Below the pieces are notes generated by a model. It was given only the letters and a program-made list of their open reading frames with translations, made no database searches and was not told the DNA's origin. From contig JAQVHQ010000004.1 in assembly GCA_028696165.1 (NCBI GenBank), positions 1 to 64,000 of the forward strand: a stretch of 64,000 bases of DNA. The letters run 5' to 3'. This DNA comes from Lachnospiraceae bacterium. Its GTDB lineage: Bacteria; Bacillota; Clostridia; Lachnospirales; Lachnospiraceae. The translations under genes and the position numbers were made by a program. This document shows, piece after piece, positions 55,901-61,936 of this stretch. Each line of letters opens with the position of its first letter. Within the stretch, counting starts at the first letter, position 1.

Positions 55901-57545
55901 TTATTACAAACTGTCAGATGATGAACTTCATGAAAATACAGCGGTGACAGTAACCGCAGATGGTTCTGATATTAGCGCTGAGTACACATACAATGATGAT
56001 TTCGCAGCCTCAATTGCTGTAACGAAACCATTAGGCCAGGCATTTGAAAACGGCGGAACCCCATACCAGATTCGTACCAACGGACAGCTTCGCAATATGA
56101 ATGAAAACCGTGAAGTATACAGCACCTGTGCATTCCGTCAGACCTTAGATATCACATTAACGGATGATGTATTCGCGCCAATCGGCAGTGTTTCCGATTG
56201 GACGGATGCAGATTATCTGACAGAGACAAGCACCTCGCCACTATATGCATTTTCAGGAAGTTATGATGCAGGTCTGGTAGTAGAAGGTAAGACGAGTCAG
56301 CAAAGCAGCCTGGTTACAGAAGCAGGACAAGATGATATGGCAACAGGCTATAAGATTATGAATCTGAAGCAGCAAATCTGGTTAAAGACTATCGATGGAG
56401 AAGGCTATACAGATGAAGATGCCTATTTAAATGATTCCAATAAGCAGATGTTTAGCGGCTTATTTGGCTATGTAACCGGTTCGGTTCGCAATGTCAATTT
56501 ATCCGGAAGCATCGATGTGGTTCGAGATGAGACCAGCAGTACCATGCAGGCATACTTAGGAACCATGGCAGGGCGAGTAAGTAAGACTGGTTCACTGACG
56601 AATTGTAATTCTGATGTGACGCTGACAGTCAATGCTGACTGCATATCCATGTATCTTGGTGGAATGGTCGGAGGCAACTCTGGAACCGTGACAAATTGTT
56701 ATTTTAATGGAGTTTTAAAGGGCGCAGCATCCCTGCAGAATCAAGAAGGCTATACTGCATACACAGGCGGCCTGGCCGGAACCAATACCGGAACGATCGA
56801 CCGCAGTGCAGCCAGCGCACTTATGGACATTATAATCTCCAATCATGCCAGTGAAACCATCACTGGTGGATTGGTGGGTTGGACAGCTAAAAAGGACAGT
56901 CTAATTAATGCTTCATGGAGTAAATCTATCATTCAAAATATGGATGGTGTAATTGGTGGCCTTGCAGGTTCTGCAAAAGATAATAAAGGAACAACTATCC
57001 TAAAAAATAATTATGCATTAAATCAGTATCTGAATTTAAACCAGACGAGCACCGTAGGGTTGTACGTAGGTGCAAATGTTGCGGATGCATCGAAAAACAT
57101 ATTTTATAGTTTTGCCGGGGAGGTAGATTCAGCTGGTGTACTATTTGATTCAAAGCAGCCATTTGTAAATGGTATTTCAGAAGAACAAATGAATGGAAGC
57201 TGTTATATATGGAATGGTGTGGACAATGTAAATCTCAATGGACTAAATCAGGAAGGTGTATGGACCATGATAAATGGTGTATATGCGACATTGAACAAGA
57301 ATCCGGAACGTATAACAGACGTGTACCAGATAGGCAGCTGGAGACTATCAGATGAAACAGGAACTCTTAACAGCGAAGTGACAGAAACTAAAGATGCGGC
57401 AAATGAAGTCTTAATGCCTAATGAAATTACTGCTGAGGATGAAACCGCTGATTTCACAGAAAATGTACCAGATAACGCGGGGAATTCAACAGATAAGCAA
57501 TCTGGTATTAGTGAGGACGAAGGTCTCAGTACAGAGGCAGAATAG
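43956..57545 (+). CDS. Giant type IV prepilin-like adhesin (about 4,530 aa)
   Basis: The protein begins with a prepilin signal: basic leader ending KRLKGG, then FTLAELLITVAIMMILAGFAFVAVARYQ with Phe+1 and Glu+5, so PilD should insert it in a pilus. The remainder is a vast extracellular chain. Residues about 560-900 and 1290-1980 are rich in GLUG-type repeats (AGGLIGS, GGLVGA, NSYATG-like units). About 2240-4100 holds large repeated modules marked by HYGDWP, VYYEKI, LYYHGY, MTPYFADS and IRSxRQL. The end is acidic, with no LPXTG sorting signal. Likely a pilus-tip or pilus-borne adhesin. The start is uncertain (TTG 43956 favoured by spacing from AAAGGA; TTG 43932 and GTG 43947 possible). Confidence 0.85.
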   Translation: MKNLNKKISHSASDIETTGAEERQLYKGNEIRKRLKGGFTLAELLITVAIMMILAGFAFVAVARYQKSLKLTEMDGTAKEIFIAAQNHMTAAKTSGEWDTYLEKIGADDSSSVIGGAMEKPGDFEGSDDDFADTDNHGYYYVNYSNKTGQTGMNLDSSILSTMLPFGSIDDTVRSGGSYVIEYDIKTASVYGVFYTDNSKGMSYSDVTALNANGRGDSTEAKNTRKNYKNGNSNVIIGYYGGAMAENLGNADLEVEKDSDLIIDNSDKLQVYIYDRNYFTKASLNSEGTGESGEQQVKTKITVQITGEDSKETKVIPLEQTDGVKSGVNTSSEPWWTVEKVDNELTDNKSDKALLYTLTLDDITTDKGHFADIFQDFMPGENLIIKVQYSSNDVLCNQKNIDGYTNSLYNTALTGTDGKKVTVSSIRHLQNLSPEISSVPVTGTNGTSITNWIGNVTQTQDIVWATEKKGSEITAATDENAGDSETEDETEDNTISDRKQTVVFGSDTNIYNKNNEAVDTQDGMFLSISNININSYDGAGFSIDNLKIKAVNVKKSKDNENSAGNYAGLFATAGNADVNRILTVSNVRLLNFKAEARDGAGALCGAALGNARLSASNVYVENPTIKATGNDGMAGGLSGSALGGIITDCAVYFTDDDPNLEDSMTAAQKYESGAYNSDEDSLSGTYGISALKYAGGLIGSLNTRTGDGSDSSESTTIIDCFAAVPVNTASGYAGGLVGADLGGSEIANSYAGGYTNTENYQSDSYNISAAKDAGTAGGLVALVQGSSTIKNSYSTCSVYGDNAGGLIGIENAASTYINCYTVGKVGTLDTDSKVGTFASKLNSTNIQMCYYLAGLNNGLAVVEDGSNATIEKITGKSFNQLQTADFVTSNNEANIDRKPQPVSELNVVETHNYDSAWDETAYPFPTVSDTARNAATANNVKITSDVTSVHYGDWAGVTFDAELAYYEVYRNMDTSAYSIGLYNSELNVNSLLENPAESSNVIIQDGYVTLSNIQGALDISVNNAAAQETTSITAFTQNNGSLFIRPAQTVSGSEELTWKNGGVDLEDNAFLTDDSTVEISDATYYLSFWNLLAADAISSLDNYYSKVEMNMAGSSLYFYCNPHYAKSNIQKCGDNNAQKIDLNNTGTENNPVEIRTERQYSMMTQDLLNPTNSSGTVYSKYCNLYYSQSFDLTFGNNSPYVSKYFDMASSTSVENGVGAMNPVAASANTPASNARDTVGFCGVYNGNNHKINNLTINNPSGTTTGMFGNTQGALIENVHLNNINITGTNYVGSVVGSAAHGNVSLGSKKAYTVIENITVTNAVLSGDKYVGGLTGAAYSCSTNVNNTNDFIKISGLRATGDSVIGGVFGMVQTWGKDVNGGFLYQNILITGQNSLNENTTHSTSYADAGIGGFAGEIQLSELTTASRKLNFKNIHIGSKGNLAINIANSSGSKRVYGGLFLGNLYNNGNAGTFSGSFEDCSVSNSNMNVNGATEANYSTNYSYGGLIGNINQKDKSNLTVILDGKLVMKTNCAINYKGAKNPTGKCSVGGLVGNVSASKLIIEKNEWIEPGYSDFTADSAVAYGSLVGSVSQNAEISCKRLKTLTLTAPTGITANNMGGLIGRITSGSLNMEGCSISDIRGATNVVASADTEDVNIGGVIGLVDAGVTLSGLDITNASFTCAGGTNVSVGAAIGKANAATITSSTVKDVSLKGNADNVGGFIGIASGTTLINCDVHSQSLSEGSYNVNGNGEYTNNSGVSDKAVIGQKSQSYVGGLIGSAMGATINNCFAAIPVKGTTSYIALGGLAGDANGCVISESYASGNILNHDYAGDIETADSAGNCSFSGGFTGIIEGNSSIQNCYATGIVMRGAIVGGFVGEVSGTSSVSYLNNVYSTGRVDQQQDQGNSVMHGGFMGKNCGDLRNEPLDLTQDQVGKFYELLELDLTSDQAWIDAGLGDFLDVRKTCYDAMVRRKNMGKYKTIKEYLIGNKASYNVDSTAATRGADSAQVTGSNPSVSAVVQELFNLKKYEDIRNLIKTWRLTVKSEQLYFYYSVVDIENLYTTDAVEAAVAKKTPYTIVGYQYLKKADGKCYQTKGIITLTTAKLKGSTTYGNYVQLQDYTATDPEEVIVPDQVAKETYTGCTYLREDSRGYNACNSWADSSDEYVMNVTYRDFDEFMDEDGAYLALLNKNIDDNTQADRFRITDTCTSHTYDSALNSDKYPFPAFTSATGNTSDGNTYWGDWPKVPDKISDDFGLVYYEKVDGSLYYHGYTANFASELEKDNYTEIETITKDNPDSSLENGLVTEKGKHAAEDGYLVLLPKNTDLQNVDIQLGDKEINKVNSKRLLTKVNSNNGIDADETLMKYDLYFLDLNDTTDKEKVFVESADTISVGYADNGSFGKYAEFLMTPYFADSIKCISEKHTSASEDTYVIRSVRQMGLLVQKPEFYSKSAYTFRQDLDLDYTAVDFTNRGASYSVSYLQPLAASTAGIKNNAFLSDYSVKKITDEDTEIISGYEIKGIEATLFDTIGEDAVISGVTLTDLEVSDSVGVAFAKTNNGIIESCSVRPSGNDYGSVKVSRSASTALATAGFIWTNKGTIKDSSFIGTVELSPKAPGTNDQKWGNLSGFADVNTGTIENSYTNCILNFYSKGGDTDYYTAGFCQSNREGGTIENCHAISQINYYLKGTLSSGEGKGIGFVKYNGADSSTNTTANPSKGAITNCYSVCNGMTSKESYAFNYKNLNNSTLSGNYYLKWKDGTFTNTAGASEKTYAEMKEQAKKDKAEADKDRTHAYAEELQDTAYPFSLPAEAEPYLTMQHYGDWPELKKSEAGVVYYEKIEGDNTLYYHGYKGDGTELSSDLPLATEPNTYVEEDGYLLVMPKNQSVNDIEIQFSTDEKGKASSFVDSDNPVTLSGNYVGYKFTKYYNYNAYLYNETAEPITVCADSKAIATLTMTPFFANSVQYGEVTENKYYVRSARQLSNMAGYKAYARNAGFGFVQNLDISYENADTGASTSSGFTAAIETMNADYTSMSYMDANGDNLVSYKIKGLSSWLFGSIGSEAALKGITLTNSTINANQSGTVAGFALSNDGVIESCSIRPDSADDNQNTSDEYSSVQIKNSQGNVAGFIVSNRGKVSNSYIVGSITGLSAAGFIWENQNNNAVVDHCYVNTITTSTGNEEYSDWQSIILANPENGYKTSTEYYAAGFISSNQGSIKNSHVLKSVYANTTKNHHKFLWYVQYQIGGTSYGFSKDGSGTIQNSYVAADEQKGYIIDTFGAANNTNSDRYYYNNTTRNKIQNINTTGTSRTYTQLHRDAINEDNLAVNSTTNRYRSDLPEVYPFTLSSSDSSYITMQHYGDWPVQSTEVTGRSIAETDRMAWVYYEMIEDVMYYHGYAIDQNGKDIEVGTYTTDTSTLTGLISQDGQYVTAAGYMLVLGNNSGITGNMKLYIDNNDKDMAKDGYFVEMETSIVSNCKVPIPNGMKSYELAANKYNTFKNGGTSTIRFAKTGNPSFDQTYAMTPYFADSIQVGTDSENTFYIRSKEDLINLQKTSEAEKSFAQNKDYSFIQQLDIHYQLGEFEEYIAFFDGTYHSSLYNSGLIKQSYSISGLECSPFGTIHQSARIYNVTIVNSNYASSKSNKRAMGFAKDNSGVIENCCIISKGENENYADVQIVGTDNSAGFIDNNKTKGIIRNCYVTGTVVGGTKTVDQSVAGFVKKNEGIIENCYSNCIVDNRNGSAAGFCYTNEGTIKNSHALLSVSATKDACGFVCDNSKGTISDSYAAMSNMQGETINTFGSDGTLTNCSYLSSYVADLHNLIETEDGLSYDELVNSVTSPASIQTTHAYGSEFTNQIYPFDLPVGSNGNTTPLTMQHYGDWPQNPDIQSNNISEQSLEAEVISEDKPDVHTAIAYHEDNRNDYEGWYVITDSTPDENEPYSTLNVSQNFTLGDDDTSYGILISAGVQPQVEGAQIEDTASAAVEIDGVTYDYYKLSDDELHENTAVTVTADGSDISAEYTYNDDFAASIAVTKPLGQAFENGGTPYQIRTNGQLRNMNENREVYSTCAFRQTLDITLTDDVFAPIGSVSDWTDADYLTETSTSPLYAFSGSYDAGLVVEGKTSQQSSLVTEAGQDDMATGYKIMNLKQQIWLKTIDGEGYTDEDAYLNDSNKQMFSGLFGYVTGSVRNVNLSGSIDVVRDETSSTMQAYLGTMAGRVSKTGSLTNCNSDVTLTVNADCISMYLGGMVGGNSGTVTNCYFNGVLKGAASLQNQEGYTAYTGGLAGTNTGTIDRSAASALMDIIISNHASETITGGLVGWTAKKDSLINASWSKSIIQNMDGVIGGLAGSAKDNKGTTILKNNYALNQYLNLNQTSTVGLYVGANVADASKNIFYSFAGEVDSAGVLFDSKQPFVNGISEEQMNGSCYIWNGVDNVNLNGLNQEGVWTMINGVYATLNKNPERITDVYQIGSWRLSDETGTLNSEVTETKDAANEVLMPNEITAEDETADFTENVPDNAGNSTDKQSGISEDEGLSTEAE

Positions 57546-57592
57546 AACAAATATATAAGTAAAAACTGATGGAAAGAAGAGGGGTTGATAAT

Positions 57593-58402
57593 ATGAGAAG
57601 AATAATTGACAAAAATGAAAAAGGATTTACTTTAGCAGAATTGTTGATTGTTGTTGCGATTATTGCGGTGCTGGTCGCAGTATCAATCCCTATCTTTACC
57701 AGTCAGTTGGAGAAAGCGCGGGCTGCAACATGTATGGCAAACAGGCGTGCATTATATGGTGAACTAAGTGCATCTTATATGACTGATGAAGGTAATTATA
57801 AAAAGCCGGATTTAGATAAGTACACATGCCCAAGCAAAGGCAATATTACATATTCGGAAAAAGATGGAATATTTACAGTTGAATGTTCTGTCCATACAAA
57901 GAAATGGAATGACAACACAGTTCCGGATTTATATGATTTGATTTTTAAAGACTACGTTGGCAGTACTGTAGATTCAACTGCTGTGAAGAATAATAATACA
58001 AACGCGGATAAACTGGAGGCAGTAAAAAAAGCTCTGGCTGAAAAAGGAATTGATTTGGATGCATTGGGTGCAGCTTCCTGGCGTGTTACCGGTGACGCAG
58101 GAGCACAAAGATTTGAATGGTCAACCGTGGATATTTCAAAAGTAAAGGTAGGGCAAACAATACCGGTTATACGTTATCGATTTGATGGTACATATGGAAA
58201 AATGTATTCCGTATGGCTCTATACGGTTGGTGAAGGTGTTGGCGGTGGATATAATGTCATTAAGACACAGGGAAAAGAGATACCAGCAAGTGCCTCGGCT
58301 TCTGCAGCAGATAAGGAGAGCATTGACAATATAATCGAGATATATAATAAATATGTATCTACACAGAAAATCGACAACGAACCAATACCGACGATTGGTT
58401 GA
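57593..58402 (+). CDS. Large type IV prepilin
   Basis: The 269-aa product has leader MRRIIDKNEKG, then FTLAELLIVVAIIAVLVAVSIPIF, matching the 34.9-kb pilin through SQLEKAR at the protein level. The C-terminal part is longer and contains Cys residues (YTCPSKGN, VECSVHTKK), perhaps a disulfide loop. The start at 57593 has GAGGGG upstream. It lies 47 bp after the giant gene and is probably its partner. Confidence 0.88.
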   Translation: MRRIIDKNEKGFTLAELLIVVAIIAVLVAVSIPIFTSQLEKARAATCMANRRALYGELSASYMTDEGNYKKPDLDKYTCPSKGNITYSEKDGIFTVECSVHTKKWNDNTVPDLYDLIFKDYVGSTVDSTAVKNNNTNADKLEAVKKALAEKGIDLDALGAASWRVTGDAGAQRFEWSTVDISKVKVGQTIPVIRYRFDGTYGKMYSVWLYTVGEGVGGGYNVIKTQGKEIPASASASAADKESIDNIIEIYNKYVSTQKIDNEPIPTIG

Positions 58403-58445
58403 TTTGTTGTAAATAAAACATTTAAAAACTTGAAATATAAATTGG

Positions 58446-58495
58446 AAAAAGCAGGCAATGATTCACAAATTTAGTGAACCATTGCCTGCTTTTTT
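58446..58495. terminator. Terminator at the right end of the pilus island
   Basis: GCAGGCAATG pairs with CATTGCCTGC, with A-rich and T-rich flanks. It serves the last prepilin and probably the convergent AraC gene. Confidence 0.85.
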
Positions 58496-58539
58496 CAATC
58501 ATTCAATTACATTTACTGGAGCCCATGTGGAAGTATCAT

Positions 58540-59418
58540 TTAGGATTCCATCAACTGTTTTCGGTAATCCCGTGCAGTAACCTTATAATACTGTTTAAAT
58601 GCATAAGAAAAATGCTCCACAGAGGAGTAATTCAACCGTTCTGCAATGGCGGTAATCGTAAGACTTTTATCTGCCAGCAGTATCTTCGCCATAGACATCT
58701 TAGCTTCTGTCTTCTTCTGAAGAAATGTCTTTCCATAATATTCCTTAAGAAAACGTTCTGTTTGCCGTGGGCTAAGCCCCAGCCTTGACGAGAGATTCTC
58801 CAGAGTAATCGTCTCATAATCATAGAGAAAACTCTCCTCAACAATCAGATATTTAGAATCTACCAGATTTGAAGGTGGAAAATGTGTAGGGGATTCTTTC
58901 TCGGAGTCCAGCGCATTTTCGTAATTTCGAACCATTTTTACAATACACTGCTGCAGAAGGGATTCCACCTGTATCATATAACCGGAATATTTGTGCTCCA
59001 ATTCAAAGAATATCTGCTGCATTAGTGGAAATAAATCCTGTGTGTCCTGCCCAAACCAGAAGTGGACAGCAGCGAAGTGGGAAGCAATATCATTGATATT
59101 ATCTGCAGAACCGGTATTGCTTTTTTGTAAATTAAAATAAATGCAGTATTCTGCCATTGGGTCATTTTCAATAGGAATTTGTTCGTGCTCAATATGTGGT
59201 CCGGTCATATAAAGCGTATTGGGAGAGACGTGGTAGAGCTGATTATTGATATTCACTGTACCATGGCCGTAAGGGATATAGTGGAGTTCATAGCTGTTAT
59301 TTCCATGACTGTGTCTTGGCATGGCACGTTGGAACTGTTCGTATACGATATTTAATGCGAAAAATGTTGTATGTTCAATAGTAGTTTGAATATTTAAATC
59401 GGTATATACAGTACGCAT
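58540..59418 (-). CDS. AraC-family transcriptional regulator
   Basis: The 292-aa protein has an N-terminal cupin-like sensing domain (PRHSHGNNSYELHYIPYGHGTV) and a C-terminal double helix-turn-helix (TLENLSSRLGLSPRQTERFLKEYYG; ITAIAERLNYSSVEHFSYAFKQYY). It probably binds a sugar or related ligand. AAGGAGG precedes the ATG. It is divergent from the aldolase gene; a regulatory link is possible but unproven. Confidence 0.9.
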   Translation of the reverse strand: MRTVYTDLNIQTTIEHTTFFALNIVYEQFQRAMPRHSHGNNSYELHYIPYGHGTVNINNQLYHVSPNTLYMTGPHIEHEQIPIENDPMAEYCIYFNLQKSNTGSADNINDIASHFAAVHFWFGQDTQDLFPLMQQIFFELEHKYSGYMIQVESLLQQCIVKMVRNYENALDSEKESPTHFPPSNLVDSKYLIVEESFLYDYETITLENLSSRLGLSPRQTERFLKEYYGKTFLQKKTEAKMSMAKILLADKSLTITAIAERLNYSSVEHFSYAFKQYYKVTARDYRKQLMES

Positions 59419-59698
59419 AGGAAAGAGCCTCCTTGTATTGGTAAGTTATAGGCTATAAGCATCTGGGCAGAATTAGCTGGTCGGTGTATCTGATGAGCTG
59501 GCTGTATGCCAATAGTTGATTTTATGAATGCTGAGAATCTTTAAAGTACAGCTATTATGTTAAGGCGTATTTGAAGTGAAAAATTATGTATAGTTTTAGA
59601 GAGAGCGTTTATAGGTAAAGTGTAGCATTTTTATAATTTAGAATCAAGAAATATTCGATAATGCGACATGAAATATACAAGGCTGTCTATTTCGTCTA

Positions 59699-59726
59699 TT
59701 GCATTATCTGACTCAGAGATTATAAT
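59699..59726 (+). promoter_or_regulatory. Promoter of the aldolase gene
   Basis: TTGCAT (59699-59704) and TATAAT (59721-59726) with a 16-bp spacer, 41 bp before the start. The remainder of 59419-59698 shows nothing distinct. Confidence 0.65.
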
Positions 59727-59767
59727 AAAAGTAAGATTAAATGCGAAGAATTCTAGGAGGAATAATT

Positions 59768-60619
59768 ATGCCATTAGTAGATTCAAAGGAAATGTTATTA
59801 AATGCGAGAAAGAACGGTTATGCAGTAGGCGCCTTCAACGCGGAGAATATGGAGATGGTAAAAGCTATTATCGCAGCAGCAGAAGAAGTGAAAGCACCTG
59901 TTATGATTCAGACAACCCCATCTACGATTAAATACGGAAGCAGTGCTACTTATGCAGCTATTGTGAAAGCGGAGGCTGAGAAGGCAAGCGTTCCTGTATG
60001 CATGCATTTAGATCACGGAAGCAGTTATGAACTTGCTGTAGAGTGTATCGCCAATGGTTATACTTCTGTAATGATTGATGGTTCAAAAGAACAGTTTGAA
60101 GATAACATTGCAGTTACGAAAAAGACAGTAGAGTATGCTCACGCTAAAGGTATTCCGGTTGAGGCCGAGTTGGGTAAAGTCGGCGGTAAAGAAGATGATT
60201 TGGAAGTGAAGGATGATATCTATACCAATGTAGACGAAGCTGTGACATTTGTCGAGAAAACAGGCGTGGATTCACTGGCAATCGCAATTGGTACTGCTCA
60301 TGGCTTCTATAAAGGCACACCGATTTTGGATAAAGAAAGATTATCCGAGATCGCTAAGGTTGTATCAATTCCGCTGGTTCTTCATGGTGCATCTGGTATC
60401 AGTGATGCAGAAGTTGCTGACTGTGTAAGCAGAGGTATCAGTAAGGTTAACTTTGCTACAGAACTTCGTGTCGCTTTTACGGATGCCGGGAAGAAACTTT
60501 ATAAAGAGGCTCCAGATACTTTTGATCCAAAGGCTTATGGTAAAGTTGGAATTCAGGCTGTGAAAGAGCTTGTTATGAACAGAATGAAGGTTTGCGGATG
60601 CGATGGGAAGGCTGAGTAA
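59768..60619 (+). CDS. fba: Class II fructose-1,6-bisphosphate aldolase
   Basis: Zinc-dependent cleavage of fructose-1,6-bisphosphate to two triose phosphates. The 283-aa protein has YAVGAFNAENMEM, the metal-site HLDHGSS, VEAELGKVGGKEDD, IGTAHG and LVLHGASGI with the zinc His residues. The ATG at 59768 has AGGAGG upstream. A tagatose-bisphosphate aldolase role is a lesser possibility. Confidence 0.93.
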   Translation: MPLVDSKEMLLNARKNGYAVGAFNAENMEMVKAIIAAAEEVKAPVMIQTTPSTIKYGSSATYAAIVKAEAEKASVPVCMHLDHGSSYELAVECIANGYTSVMIDGSKEQFEDNIAVTKKTVEYAHAKGIPVEAELGKVGGKEDDLEVKDDIYTNVDEAVTFVEKTGVDSLAIAIGTAHGFYKGTPILDKERLSEIAKVVSIPLVLHGASGISDAEVADCVSRGISKVNFATELRVAFTDAGKKLYKEAPDTFDPKAYGKVGIQAVKELVMNRMKVCGCDGKAE

Positions 60620-60635
60620 GAGGCAGGACGGCTTG

Positions 60636-60993
60636 GGGCTTTGGCCATACGGCCGGCATATGCTGCATTATTTTTATTGGTAGGTCATTTCGCTGTAAGA
60701 AACTAAGTATACAAGAGAGTCGATTTTACAAGAGAATCAATTTTACAAGAGAATCAATTTTACAAGAGAGTCAATTTTACAAGAGGGTCAATTTTACAAG
60801 AGGGTCGATTTTATGGAATCAGGCACATTCAGTGCGTATGCTGATGCATACACACTTCAAGGCGCCTTCGATAGGTGTTTTGGTAAACACCTATCCTCCA
60901 TAAAATCGGCTCTCTTGTGCACTTAGTTTCTTATCCACTTATTCGATATCAATAAAAATGACGCCGGGTATGCCGGCCGTATGGACAAAGCCC
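60636..60993. repeat. Large imperfect palindrome enclosing tandem repeats
   Basis: GGGCTTTGGCCATACGGCCG (from 60636) recurs in reverse complement at 60970-60993 with one mismatch. The similarity continues inward (ATTTTTATTG; AAGAAACTAAGT; CAAGAGAG), giving arms of about 90 nt. Between them are a 17-bp tandem array and a perfect 11-bp hairpin (60870-60895). The arms end with different loops, so the whole could fold into one long structure. Confidence 0.8.
60711..60812 (+). repeat. Six tandem copies of a 17-bp unit
   Basis: Unit ACAAGAGRRTCRATTTT begins at 60711, 60728, 60745, 60762, 60779 and 60796 with no indels. The unit also forms part of the surrounding palindrome arm, so the array looks like local expansion of that arm. 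Confidence 0.92.
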
Positions 60994-61070
60994 AAAGGCT
61001 GGGTGTTGGTGGGTTGGTGAGTATTTATGTATGAAATTACATAATTCAATAAGTAAAATGTGGAAATGAG

Positions 61071-61746
61071 TACGTATCCAAAAGCAAGATTGTCCAAGTA
61101 GACATGTAAAAGGATAAAAGTACGTATCCAGAAAGCAAAATACTCAATATGATACGTAAAAGTCAGAGGCAAGTACGTATCAAAAAAGCAAAATACTCAA
61201 TATGATACGTAAAAGTCAGAGGCAGGTACGTATCAAAAAAAGCAAAATACTCAATATGATACGTAAAAGTCAGAGGCAAGTACGTATCTGAAAAGCAAAA
61301 TACTTAATATGATACGTAAAAGTCAGAGGCAAGTACGTATCTGAAAAGCAAAATACTCAATATGATACGTAAAAGTCAGAGACAAGTACGTATCTGAAAA
61401 GCAAAATACTCAATATGATACGTAAAAGTCAGAGGCAAGTACGTATCTGAAAAGTAAAATACTCAATATGATACGTAAAAGTCAGAGGCAAGTACGTATC
61501 AAAAAAGGAAAATACTCAATATGATACGTAAAAGCCAGAGACAAGTACGTATCAAAAAAGGAAAATACTCAATATGATACGTAAAAGTCAGAGGCAAGTA
61601 CGTATCAAAAAAGCAAAATACTCAATATGATACGTAAAAGTCAGAGACAAGTACGTATCTGAAAAGCAAAATACTCAATATGATACGTAAAAGTTAGAAC
61701 AAAGTACGTATCCAGAATCTTTAAAATACTTGATATGATACGTAAA
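61071..61746. repeat. Thirteen-copy, 53-bp tandem array of TACGTATC/GATACGTA half-sites
   Basis: TACGTATC starts at 61071, 61121, then about every 53 bp to 61705. In all but the first copy it is followed 30 bp later by its reverse complement GATACGTA. The text between (AAGCAAAATACTCAATAT; AAAGTCAGAGGCAAG) is nearly constant, with small changes such as CTGAAAAG versus CAAAAAAG. The array ends about 190 bp before the next gene. It is not coding on either strand. With the upstream palindrome it fills the 1.3-kb gap 60620-61936. Confidence 0.95.
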
Positions 61747-61936
61747 TGAAAGAAAAATGTATCAAGAAGAGACATAACTTGCTGGGCTTTGGGGTTTTTC
61801 TAATCATTTGTAGACTTTGTTTGGGGAATGTTTTATACTTATATTAGTTTGATAGTAAAAATTAGCCTTGAAGAGTAGTTGACAAGATTTATTCTGGTTG
61901 ATCAGAAATTAGATTTGGCAAGGAGTGTGTACTAGT

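Noticed and set aside
61071-61746. CRISPR array
   Set aside because: The whole 53-bp unit, including the would-be spacers, is nearly constant, and no cas gene is present.
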